From Sphagnum magellanicum (Eukaryota; Streptophyta; Sphagnopsida; Sphagnales; Sphagnaceae), in the NCBI GenBank assembly GCA_021904315.1, contig CM038923.1, positions 15,940,038 to 16,004,037 on the forward strand: a DNA stretch of 64,000 nt, written 5' to 3'. A program made the translations under genes and the position numbers. Below the pieces are notes generated by a model. That model had not been told where the DNA came from. It did no database searches and saw nothing but the letters and a program-made list of their open reading frames with translations. Below are positions 24,801 through 37,100 of the stretch, piece by piece (positions within the stretch are counted from its first letter, which is position 1; the number at the start of each line of letters is the position of its first letter).

Positions 24801-26299
24801 GTTCGTGGTTCACATGGGTTCCGCCATGTGTTAAAAAGAAATGTTGTGGGTTGGACGTGTTTTGGTGCCGAGGAAGATTAGGTAGGCTCATGTGGTGCTC
24901 AAAAGTGTGACTTCTTGATGTAGCTGGATTGCTCATGAGGCCAGTGTCATGCATGCAGGCATGGTACCTAGGTATGGTGGCCAGACTGGACACCTTAAAA
25001 AAGTAAATTGACCAGGCCCCCTTTGTACTGTTCTTTTATTTCTTTATTTCTTTTTGCTTTTTGCTCTTTCAGTCTGGACAATGGCATTATGGATAGCTCT
25101 TGTGTGGAGATAACCTCAGGTCTTCTATTTTGAAATGGTCATATAACAACATATGATATAAAGATATGATGGAAGTGATTATGCAGGAGTTTTTTTTGTA
25201 TCAGCTACTACAATTTCATTTCATTGCTGAATTTGCAGGTTCTAAGGTGCCTGAAAAAGAAAAAAGACTCCATTGTCAGCTCTTTGATCTCATGCAACCC
25301 AGGGCTGATTTTTTTAACAGCTTTGAATTACCAATCAGGGTCTCACTGACCATTGTGCCCTGTGCACACACACACAAAGCCCAACACCACATATCGAGAT
25401 TGGGAAAATTGTGGAGACTGAAAAATATTAACCTCATAGCTGCTAAAAAAAACTCAATAGTTGTATCATGGAGCTTTCAAATTGGATGGGATCTCCTTGG
25501 GTGAAAGAAGGAGCTGTAATGCTGTTAGGCCCAACCATCCCTTTATGGGGTCTCTTTCAGTAAAAAAGATTAAAAAAACTCTTGATACATGCACCGCATT
25601 TAGCTGCCTCACAACTACATGAAAAGTTGAGGAAGCTCCTGGAAGTAAGAAAGGCTAGTCTACTAATTAAATACATAACTGTCCCCACAAGCAATAGGCA
25701 AAGGATCTCCTAAGAAAATCCCTGACTGTCGGGAAGGGCGCCAGGCGGCTCAGCCTTTTATGCAGCACCTAATAAAATAGGACCTTGGGTTTCAAAAAAA
25801 AAAAACAGCCAAAAATTTGCTTAAGAGACCATATAATTTTAATATATTAAGCAATCTGAGCTTTAGATAAGTAGTTCTGTCTTCAATATTTACCCGGTTT
25901 TTTAATGAAAACAAAATGATTTCATTTTTACAGTATGTTTGTACGTAATTACCTATGTATATCGTGAGCTGCCTACGTTTTGAAACAGAAGTGAAGGTAA
26001 ATTTGAAAATGAAACTTGGAGGGCAAGCCACTAAGTTTGCTGGAAAAAAACAGTGAGGTAAAAGTGGGGATAAATGCCAGCAGAGTGGGCCCTAAAGTTA
26101 ACCGACCAAGAAAGGGAGGGATGCTTGATTTTTCAGGCCAGTCCAGCTGCCACCCCCCCCTCTAAACCCCAAAGACTCAGAGCTTTTCAATCTACCGCCC
26201 TTTGATTTGGAAAAAAATTAGAAATGTTTTTGGGAGCCAGGGAATAAAAGCTGAAGGTGGGCCCCTATGCCGGCCCGCCCAGGCTGTTCGTAGGCCTGC
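18884..26299. other. Long intergenic region, no supported gene
   Basis: I find only short open frames with no domain signal. Local features are a 40-bp imperfect duplication at 18915-18990 (two GATCATCC/AATCATCC copies), a G9-T-G6 run at 21065-21080, a G8-T-G3 run at 23315-23326, an A-rich run at 23471-23500, and C-runs near 26152. The last kilobase should hold distal promoter sequence of the giant gene, but no site can be named. Confidence 0.5.
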
Positions 26300-27944
26300 C
26301 AAGAATAGGCCATTACGAACCAGAAAATACACAGAGCAGAACAGAATCTTGCGTCTTTGCTTATTACAGTTTCCAGCGCCAAATTCCAATCTCAAGCATT
26401 TGCTGCATTGTTTGTTGCGCTTCCATCTTCGCGTTCCTCTATCGCTTCTGTCCCTGCATCTTTGTTGCTCTCACTCATTGCATCGTTTTGCATTCCTGTT
26501 GCTGTGTTCCCTACTACTTGTGCGTTACCTGGTTGTTGTCGTCGTTGGCTGCACCTGCTGAACATCTTTGGGCTTTCGTATCCATCCTCGTTCCAGAGTT
26601 GCATCTAGAAGCGATCAGCGCCTGCACTTACAAAGTGAATTCTCGAGCTCAGTGTATGTATGTCGTTTTGTGCATCGGAATTCTGCTCTAATCTTCTATT
26701 TCCTAACTCTGAAAACACCGCCCCTCCCCCCCCAACAAGGGATTTTTGGGTGGGCGCGTGAGCTTGCTCTTTTTTTAAATGCAAGCTGCCACTGACAGTA
26801 GGTTAGATTCATCTCCGGGAACCCGGCATAGCTCTATCATACATAGTCTAAATCAGCCACACGATACCAAAAAAAATCAAAACAATCAGTGCATTTAAGC
26901 TAATTTTGCATGATCATCGCACGTATGCTCGGTTGGCAGCACTCTGACTGAATTCTGCCTCGCGAGATCTTCTTTGCAGCTTATTCATAGTGGTGGAACT
27001 GTCCAATTTTGCGCATTACAGATTTGGTTTCTAGAAGAACAGCTGGAAGAGCGAGGTTGCTGAAGCTCGGAGTTTTCCAATACTTTGAAAAATCATATTT
27101 GCAAGTCCAAGTCTGGTTCGCTTAGGCTTTTGGGTGGGTAGAGTTGGAGTCGGGTTGGAGGTATTCCTACACTAAATATTGCACCTGCATTTTCTATATA
27201 TATTATCAAGTTGTTCTGCTCTTTCCATGTGCACACTAATTTCTTTGTCTTGTGTCTAGATAACCCCTTGCTTGTGCAGGATCTCGACCACTCGGTACTT
27301 GTTTTTCTCCCTCATATTGGATCATAGTTAAACGGTCTGTCTTCACTTGCTCCCCAGAATAGTTTAAATTGTTTGCATACATAAAAATACAGATTGTCGA
27401 AGTTCATCAAAGGGGTTCTGATCGAAATCAAGGTACTCTGCAATCTTGTTGGATCTGAAATTTGTATCGCTTATTCCGTGACCTGGACTGGTTGTGGATA
27501 TTGAATCTGTTGCAGGTTTCTGCTGCTAGAGTAAAGCTTAATACGTTGTCTTTTTTTGGGATCGTTTTGCCAGTCGCAAGTTTTCAAAAGAACAATTTGT
27601 CAGGATCCTGTGTTGCCTCTTATTTCTGTGGCAGCGATAAGATTTGATGATATATATATCTGTTAGCTCTCGAATACTTGTGCCAATCATCAATTAAGCT
27701 ACGTTTGTGGGTCTTCGATCACTCTCGCTTTTGAAATTGCAATTTTGAAGTCATTGTGTTGGTGCCTTTAGGACATAATCTTGTGACTGTTGTGAAGGTA
27801 TTATCAGTGATAGAAAGCTATATTTGGTTGTCATTGGAATTTTATGAAATTCAACTGTTACTGAGTGCATAGGAAATAGTTTTGTGGGTTTTGGAGAATT
27901 TACTGGTACCTAGGGTATAAGAAAGGAGGAGGGTTCCATCTGCC
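26300..27944 (+). promoter_or_regulatory. Probable promoter-proximal and 5' leader region of the giant gene
   Basis: Base composition changes from AT-rich to a GC/CpG-richer, pyrimidine-rich stretch at about 26340-26620, typical of a plant 5' leader. Splice-like sites follow: acceptor-like TTGTGCAG near 27280, donor-like CAAG/GTACTC near 27430, acceptor-like CTGTTGCAG near 27515, donor-like GAAG/GTATTA near 27797. These suggest a leader with one or more introns before the ATG at 27945. No clear TATA box is placed, and several overlapping short open frames here look like composition effects. TATATATA at 27195 and 27649 could mark alternative starts. Confidence 0.35.
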
Positions 27945-28127
27945 ATGGGAAAGGGAGGGGGAAAGTGTGCGAGCAGGGAGAGGAGCGGGAGTTCAGTGGC
28001 GTCCCGGACGCCGCGCCTTCCAGCGAAGCCTCATCACGTAACGCCTCATCAATCTAGCGCCAAGGCCAAGGATGTGGATTGGGCTGCAGATACGGATTCT
28101 GCCACCTTGGAGCCCTTCATCCCCAAG
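27945..28127 (+). other. Coding exon 1 of the giant repeat protein (61 codons)
   Basis: It begins MGKGGGKCASRE and ends in EPFIPK; it is basic and Ser/Pro-rich with GC-rich codons, unlike the AT-rich later exons. The donor is AAG followed by GTATGT, a near-perfect plant 5' splice site, and it falls exactly on a codon boundary (phase 0). The frame stays open past the donor to about 28265, but that extension has no sign of coding and is read as intron. Gly2 and Cys8 resemble a lipidation start, but Lys3 is disfavoured for N-myristoylation. Confidence 0.75.
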
Positions 28128-31100
28128 GTATGTCTTTCTCTCTTCTGCGATAGCTTTCTAGTTGTATCTAAGACACTTCTGTGTCGTTATGGAGCTCTGG
28201 CAGTTCTGTGTTCTGTTGTTGGTTTGGTAGCGTTTGACGACCTTGCCAAATCGGCAGTTTGTTGACCAGGTTCAATCTACAGGGCCCACCCTAATTACAA
28301 TTTAGGTTTAGGGTTTGCCCAAATCAAGGTTGACCTAAAAGGGATTTCCGATCTGATAATGAGTTGAGTGACGAAGTTTCCACTCAACCATCCTTGAATG
28401 TGTAATTCGAGTTTTAGATCAAGTACTCTCATACCATGAAGGCACCCATGGCCCCCATTACATATTCTATGTTTTTTTCTTCTTCTTTTTATGGTCCTTA
28501 CTAGGTAGGAAAGTTCAATCTGGAACACCCATTCTAGCTTAGTTATTGCAAAAACTTAGCTCCATGAAGGAAATGCAAATAATAACCTTTTCCCTTGTCA
28601 CTACCAAGGGTATTGCCTCCTCTTGGAAGTGGCCTTGCTCCAACTTTGCTACATTGATATCTTAGGAAACCCCTATCCCAAGATGAAGGTGCTTAACTTT
28701 GAAGTTCAAATGGAATCCAATGTATCCATCCTAGAAATACTTCCAAGATATACCTAATGAATCTCAAAGTTGACCATCATCATTTTCGACAAATCATCAT
28801 GCAACACATTTTTTGTTCCCTTAAAGGAAATTTTTGTGCCAACCTAAATAGTTGTGTTGTATGAAAAACATGAAATTTGAAGGAATTGTATTGTGAATTT
28901 AGTTACCTTTATATAGAAGTGACATACAAACTAATGGGTGGAAGGTTGGTTTGGCAGAAAATGGAGTCTTCTCAAGTTGAAGAAGATGATGACATTGATA
29001 CAAATGTTATGTTTGATCAACAAGAGATACATTCACATGTGTCAGACTCTGGTAGAAGACTATTGGGATCACCAACCTCCGCAGTGCAAAGTGCATATAA
29101 CACTGCAATGCCAAGCCCATCTCGATCTTTTTCAAGTGGAGGTGGACGAAGCCCTGATGCTTTCCATGATGCACCTGATGAACTACAACATTTCCAAGCT
29201 TCACCCAATCACCCAAAGCACATTAAGTCTGGTGTTGGTGTGTCTCAACAAGGAGGGGTCATTGCTAATGCATCCCAATCATCTTTCGACTCTACACGAC
29301 CAAGGTTCCAAGATGATGATGATCTATTTCCCTCCAAGGAAACCATCATCCCAACCTCAAGCAATAATTCTGCAGTAATGCACCTTGGTCTCCGAAAAAG
29401 GGCCACCTCGTTTCATGCCACTCCATCTGAATCCAAAAATGTTTCATCCACATGTAACACAAAAGCTCCAATTGTTGGTGGAGGTGGTGAGGAAACATCA
29501 TCCCCCATAACTATAATTTCACAAACAAGTTTTGGGTTGCCACAACCTCAATTGGGCGTTACTCCACAACCACAAGAACCAAGTGAACAAGCTACAAACA
29601 TCGAAGTTGCAACCCCATCAAAACAAAAGGTAGACATGAAGGAAGGTGTGCGCACACATGAATCAACAATGCCAAAGGAAAGTGGCAAGTTGAGTGACAA
29701 TTGGGAACTTGTGCCACGAGAACTTGGGTCTGGAAGTTCTTCACCGGTGTTGGTGACAATGTCCAAATCAAGCAAAGCAAGTGAAGTGGATCCAACCTCA
29801 CAACTTGAAGCAATGAAAACAGGTAAATTTATAAATATTCATACATCCCAATATCTTTGTAATTCATCAAAACTTAAAAGATTCTTTGATGACACAACAA
29901 ATTGACTCATTACATGGAATCTTACATTTCATACGTCCCATTTTGAGGAACATCTTATTAATGTATTCTAGAAGAATATTAACTTCAAATAACTTGTTTT
30001 CCAAAGTGCATGAAATCACTTTGCCATTTCTTCATTAATTTTTTTAAATGGTGAATTGAATTACTTTCTTAAACCAACTTGTTTTGGCAACAACATATTG
30101 GATCTTAAAAGGTAGTATATTTTCAAAAAAGTTAGAATAATTTACAACGTGAATCTTCAAATTTTACAAGTTTTAGTTTTGTTAAACAATAATATAATTT
30201 CACTATGTGAATCCTCCATCAACTTTCCACATAATGGTGTCATAATATTCATATAAGATGATTTAGCATAAGAGGTGTTTGGATTTTACTATTTAGGTTA
30301 TTTCTATGGGTGATGGTCTGTCACTTTGTGAGTGACTCTCATGAGGTTATGACTGCACTCATTGTCATGTTACCTTTAATTGATGTTATGGAGATTTCTC
30401 TGCAACTTCATGGATCTTTACTATTTAGGTTATTTCAAGGAATTTTGGTCAATGTACATAGACATTATTACGAAACTTTGTTACATGGCATTAAATAGAT
30501 GACATGGAGAATTAAACAACTTGGTTTTGACAGAAAACTCGAAGAATTTGAAATTCAAAGGAAAGGAAATAGAAGATGATTCTCAACAACCAACAAATGA
30601 ACAAGAGGAGAACATGAAGTCAATGGCAAGCAAGTCGTTCCCTTCAGAACATGTGGTAGAAGGTCTACCAAAGGAAAAATCAGATTCAAGACAAGTACAA
30701 AATGATCAACCTTTTGAAGAAGAACCTGATACTGTGAGGTCTCTTGGAAGTGACCAATCTGATGACATTGAAACACATTCAATCAACGGTGATGGTGGGG
30801 GCTATGTTTTTCTAGGCTCACCTCAACATGAAGAATCACATGACATTGAAAAACTGAAGGATGATAAGGATTTCAACAAGGGGGTTCCCATTGAAACAAT
30901 GTTTGAGGAACAACACATCCCTTCTAATAAGGAATTTCAAGTGGAAGATGTTCAACCCGCATCTATTGAGGAGGAGGAAGAGACTCCAATTGTTAAGGAA
31001 AAGAAAAGCACTCCCATTCAAACACTTGATGAACAATCGCAACATGGGGACTTAAAGGAACCATTTGAGATTGCATTGGAACATGAAGTGGAACCCGAGG

Positions 31101-34100
31101 AAGTGGAACCAAGTTTCAAAGAGGTATCAAGATCTTTGGAGCTTCCAATTAGCCAACCTATTGAGAAAGCACAAGACGATGTTGGAGTCGAAGCTCCAAG
31201 GGAAGGCCAAAATAATTTCGAGGTACGAGAGCCCCAAATTGAAGCTCCAATTATAGAGCCCCAAGTTCGGAAATCTGAGGTTCAGGATAAAGAGGTTCTA
31301 ATCCTTCAGGAACAACACATTCCTTCTACTGAGAAATTTGAAGCGGAAGATGTGAAACCCACATCTATTGAGGAGGAGGAGGAAACTCCAATTGTCAAGG
31401 AAGAAAAGAACATTCCCAATCAAACACTTGATGAACTTCCACAACATGGAGATGTAGAAGAACCATTTGAGATCCCAACAGAAAAGGTGGAACCGAGTTT
31501 TGAGGAAGTACGAAGATCCTTGGAGCTTCCAATTAACCAACATGTTGAACAAAAACAACACGATGTTGGAGTTGAAGCTCCTTCGGAAGCTCACGATGTC
31601 TCGGTGGCAGAACAACCCAAAATTGAACCTCCAATTATGGAGCCCCAAGTCCAAGAATCCGAGGTTCAGGGCAATGATGCTACAATCTTTGAAGAACAAC
31701 AAATCCCTTTTACAAATGAACTAGAACTGGAAGATGTGAGACCCACATCTATTGAGGAGCAGGAAGAGACTCCAATTGTCAAGGAAGAAACGAAGGCTCC
31801 AATTCAAACACTTGACGACCTTCCACAAGACAATGATGTAGAGGCACCATTCGAGGTCCCAACAAAAAAGGAGGTCGAACCCAAGGAGGTTGAACCAAGT
31901 TTTCAGGAGGTACCTAAATCCTTGGAACTTCCAATTCACCACCCCATTGAAGAAACCCAAGGTGATGTTGGAGTCAAAGCCTTGCAAGAAGGTCAACATG
32001 TTTCTGAGTTAGAGGAGCCTCAGATTTTTCACAAATTTGAAGCTCAAGACAAAGAGGCTCCACCACTTGGAGAGCCATATGTCCCTTCTATTGAACAACC
32101 ACAAGATGGAAATGTCAAACCCACATCTATTCAAGAGGAGGAAGAGACTCCAATTGTCAAGGAAGAGATGAGCACTCCCATTCAAACACTTAACGAACTT
32201 CCACAAAACAATGATGGAGAACCACCATTTGAGGTCCCAACAAAAAAGGAGGTCAAACCCAAGGAAGTGGAACCAAGTTTTGAAGACATACCAAGATCCT
32301 TGGAGCTTCCAATTAGCCACCCCATTGAAGAAACCCAAGGTGATGTTGGAGTCCAGGCCTTGCTTGAAGGTCAAGATGTTTCTGAAGTAAAGGAGCCCCA
32401 AATTCTTCGCAAGTTTGAAGTTCAAGACAAAGAGGCTCCAACACTTGAAGAACCATATGGCCCTTCTACTAAACAACCGCAAGATCAAGATGCCAAGCCC
32501 ACATCTATTGATGAGGAGGAAGATACGAAGGCTACAATTCAAACACTTCACAAACTTCCACAAGACAGTGACTTAGAGGCAGAATTTGAGGTCCCAATAG
32601 AAAAGGAGGTCGAACCCAAGGAGGTGGAACCAAGTTTTGACAAGGTACCTAGATCCTTGGAGCATCCAATTAGGCACCCCGAAGAAACCCAAGGCAATGT
32701 TGGAGTTGAAGCATTGCTCGAAGGTCAAGATGTCTTTGAAGTAGAGGAGCCCTCCATTGAGGCTCCAATTATGGACCCCAAAATTCTTCAACAGTTTGAG
32801 GCTGAAGATAAAGAGGCTTCAACATTTGAAGAGCCATATGTCCCTTCCACTGAACAACCACAAGATCAAGATGTCAAACCCACATCTATTGAAGAGGAGG
32901 AAGAGACTCCAATTGTCACAGAAGAAACGAGAGCTACCATTCAAGCACATGACAAACTCCCACAAGATGGTGATGTAGAGGCACCATTTGAGCTCCCAAA
33001 AGAAACGGAGGTCCTACCCAAAGAAATGGAACCAAGTTTTGAAGAGGTACCAATATCCTTCGACCTTCCAATCGCCCACCCCGTCAAGGAAATGCAGGGT
33101 GATGTTGGAATCGAAGCTTTACTTGAAGGTCAACATGTCTCCAAGGTAGAGGAGCCCCAAATTGAGACTCCAATTTCCGAGCCCCAAATTCCTCACACCT
33201 TTGAAGCTCAAGAAAAAGAACATCCAACACTTGAGGAGCCATATGTCCCTTCAATTGAAACGCCGCGAGGTGAGGATGTGACACCGACATTTCTTGAAGA
33301 GGAGGAAGAGACTCCAATCGCCAAGGAACATACGAGTGACTCCATCCAAACACTTCATGAGCTTCCACAAGACATTGATACGGAGGCACCATTTGAAGTC
33401 CCAACAAAACAAAAGGTGGAACTTGAAGAAGCCAAACCAAGTTTGGAAGAGGTACCAACATCTGTGGAGCTTCCAACTAGCCATTCCATTGAAGAAACCG
33501 AAGGCGATCTTGGGTTCAAAACCTTGCTTGAAGGTCAAGATGACTTTGAGCTAAAAGAACCCCAAATTCACGGTCCAATTACGGAGCCCCAAATTCTTGA
33601 AAAGTTTGAAGCTCAAGAGAAGGAGGCTCCAATAGTTGAAGAGCCATATGTCCCTTCTACTAAACAACCGCAGGATCAAGATGTGAAACCCACATCTATT
33701 GAGGAAAAGGAAGACACAAGCGCTTCCATTCAAGGACTTCACGAACTTCCACACGACAGTGAAGTCGAGGCACCATTTGAAGTCCCGACAACAAAGGAGG
33801 TCGGACCCGAGGAAGTGGAACCAAGTTTTGAAGAGGTACCAAGATCCTTCGACCTTCCAATTGCCCACCCCATCGAGGAAACGCATGGCGATGTTGCAAT
33901 CGAAGCTTTACTTGAAGGTCAACATGTCTCCGAGATAAAGGAACCCCAAATTGACACTCCAATTACAGCGCCCCAAATTCCTCACACCTTTGAAGCTCAA
34001 GAAAAGGAACATCCAACACTTGAGGAATCATATGTCCCTTCAATTGAAACACCACGAGGTGAGGATCTGACACCGACATCTCTTGAAAACGAGGAAGAGA

Positions 34101-37100
34101 CTCAATTTGCCAAGGAACATACCACTGACTCCATCCGAGAACTTCATGAGATCCCACAAGACATTGATACGGAATCACCATTTCAAGTCCCAACAGAACA
34201 AAAGGTGGAACTTGAGGAAGCCAAACCAAGCTTGGAAGAGGTACCAACATCCGTGGAGCTTCCAATTAGCCATTCCATTGAAGAAACCAAAGGCGATGTT
34301 GGGCTCAAAACCTTGCTTGAAGGTCAAGATGACTTTGAGGTACAGGAACCCCAAATTGAGGGTCCAGTTACGGAGCCCCAAATTCATGAAGAGTTTCAAG
34401 CTCAAGAGAAGGAGGCTCCCATAGTTGAACAGCCATATGTCCCTTCTACTGAACAACCGCAGGATCAAGATGTGAAACCCACATTTATTGAGGAAAAGGA
34501 AGACACTTCGATCCCGAGGGAAGAAACAAGCGCTTCCATTCAAGGACTTCACGAACTTCCACACGATGGTGATGTGGAGGCACCATTGGAGGTCACAACA
34601 AGAAAGGAGGTCAAACCCAAGGCAGCAGAACCAAGCTTTGAAGCGGTACCAAGATCCTTGGACCTTCCAATCGCCCACCCTGTCGAGGAAACACACGGCG
34701 ATGTTGGAATCGAAGCTTTACTTGAAGGTCAACATGTCTCTGAGATAAAAGAACCCCAACTTGAGACTCCAATTATAGAGCCCCAAATTCCTCACACCTT
34801 TGAAGCTCAAGAAAAGGAACCTCCGACACTTGAGGAGCCATATGTCCCTTCAATTGAAACGCAACGAGGTGAGGATGTGACACCGACATCTCTTGAAGAG
34901 GAGGAAGAAACTCCAATCGCCAAGGAACATACGAGTGATTCCATCCAAACACTTCATGAGCTTCCACAAGACATTGATACGGAGTCACCATTTGAAGTCC
35001 CAACAGAACAAAAGGTGGAACTTGAGGAAACCAAACCAAGTTTGGAAGAGGTCCAAACATCCGTGGAGATTCCAACTAGCCATTCCATTGAAGAAACCGA
35101 AGGCAATGTAGGGCTCGAAACCTTGCTTGAAGGTCAAGATGACTTTGAAGTACAAGAACCCCAACTTGACCGTCCAATTATGGAGCCCCAAATTCTTGAA
35201 AAGCTTGAAGCTCAAGAGAAGGAGGCTCCCATAGTTGAAGAGCCATATGTCCCTTCTACTAAACAACCGCAAGATCAAGATGTGAAATCCACATCTATTG
35301 AGGAAAAGGAAGACACTTCGATCCCCATGGAAGACACAAGCGCATCCATTCAAGGACTTCATGAACTTCCACACGACGGTGATATCAAGACAACATTTGA
35401 CGTCCCAACAAGAAAGGAGGTCGCACCCGAAGAAGTGGAACCAAGTTTTGAAGTGGTACCAAGATCCTTGGACCTTCCAATTGCCCACCTTGTCAAGGAA
35501 ACGCAGGGCGATGTTGGAATCGAAGCTTTACTTGAAGGTCAACATCTCTTTGAGGTAAAGGAACCCCAAATTCCTCACACTTTTGAAGCTAAGGAAAAGG
35601 AACCTCTCACACTTGAGGAGCCATATGTCCCTTCAATTGAAACGCCACCAGGTGAGGATGTGACACCGACATCTCTTGGAGAGGAGGAGGAGACTCCAAT
35701 CGCCAAGGAACATACGAGCGATTCCATCCAAACACTTCATGAGCTTCCACAAGACATTGATACGGAGGCACCATTTGAAGTCCCAACAGAACAAAAGGTG
35801 GAACTTGAGGAAGCCAAACCAAGTTTGGAAGAGGTACCAACATCCATGGAGCTTCCAACTAGCCATTCCATTGAAGAAACCGAAGGCGATCTTGGGCTCG
35901 AAACCTTCCTTGAAGGTCAAGATGACTTTGAGGTAAAGGAACCCCAAATTGAGGGTCCAGTTACGGAGCCCCAAATTCATGAAAAGCTTGAAGCTCAAGA
36001 GAAGGAGGCTCCAATAGTTGAAGAGCCATATGTCCCTTCTACTAAACAACCGCAGGATCAAGATGTGAAACCCACATTTATTGAGGAAAAGGAAGACATT
36101 TCGATCCCGAGGGAAGAAACAAGCGCTTCCATTCAACGACTCCACGAACTTCCACGCGACGGTGATGTGGAGGCACCATTGGAGGTCACAACAAAAAAGG
36201 AGGTCGGACCCAATCAAGTGGAACCAAGCTCTGAAGAGGTACCAAGATCCTTGGAGCTTCCAATTGCCCACCCCATCGCGGAAACACATGGCGATGTTGG
36301 AATCGAAACTTTACTTGAAGGTCAACATGTCTCCGAGATAAAGGAGCCCCAAATTGAGACTCCAATTACGGAGCCCCAATTTCCTCACACCTTTGAAGCT
36401 CAAGAAAAAGAACGTCCAACACTTGAGGAGCCATATGTCCCTTCAATTGAAACGCCACGAGGTGAGGATGTGAAAGCAACATCTCTTGAAGAGGAGGAAA
36501 AGACTCCAATCGCCAAGGAACATACGAGTGACTCCATCCAAACACTTCATGAGCTTCCAAAAGACATTAATACGGAGTCACCATTTGAAGTCCAAGCAAA
36601 ACAAAAGGTGGAACTTGAGGAAGCCAAACAAGGTTTGGAAGAGGTCCCAACATCCGTGGAGCTTCCAACTAGCGATTCCATTGAAGAAACAGAAGGCGAT
36701 GTAGGGCTCGAAACCTTGCTTGAAGGTCAAGATGACTTTGAGGTCACAGTACCCCAAATTGACGGTCCAATTACGAAGCCCCAAATTCCTAAAAAGTTTG
36801 AAGTCCAAGAGAAGGAGGCTCCCATACTTGAAGAGCCATATGTCCATTCTACTGAACAACCGCAAGATCAAGATGTGACACCCACATCTATTGAGGAAAA
36901 GGAAGACACTTCGATCCCCACGGAACACACAAGCGCTTCCATTCAAGGACTTCACAAACTTCCCCAGGACGATGATGTGGAGGCACCATTTGAAGTCGAA
37001 GCAACAAACGAGGTCGGACCCGAGGAAGTGGAACCAAGTTTTGCAGAGGTACCAAGATCCTTGGACCTTCCAATTCCCCACCATGTCGACAAAACGCAGG

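Noticed and set aside
26202..26795. Several overlapping open frames on both strands (up to 144 codons)
   Set aside because: They overlap in different frames in a CpG- and pyrimidine-rich leader and show no domain; composition explains them.
27945..27970. N-myristoylation signal at the start (Gly2, Cys8)
   Set aside because: Lys at position 3 is disfavoured for the known consensus; kept only as a remark.
27945..28265. A 106-residue protein reading through the exon 1 donor
   Set aside because: AAG/GTATGT at 28127/28128 is a strong donor and the sequence after it changes to intron-like composition.
28877..29905. Treating the whole open stretch as one exon or a separate 342-residue gene
   Set aside because: The ends lack a good ATG, while CAG acceptor at 28957 and GTAAAT donor at 29823 give perfect phase with the neighbours.
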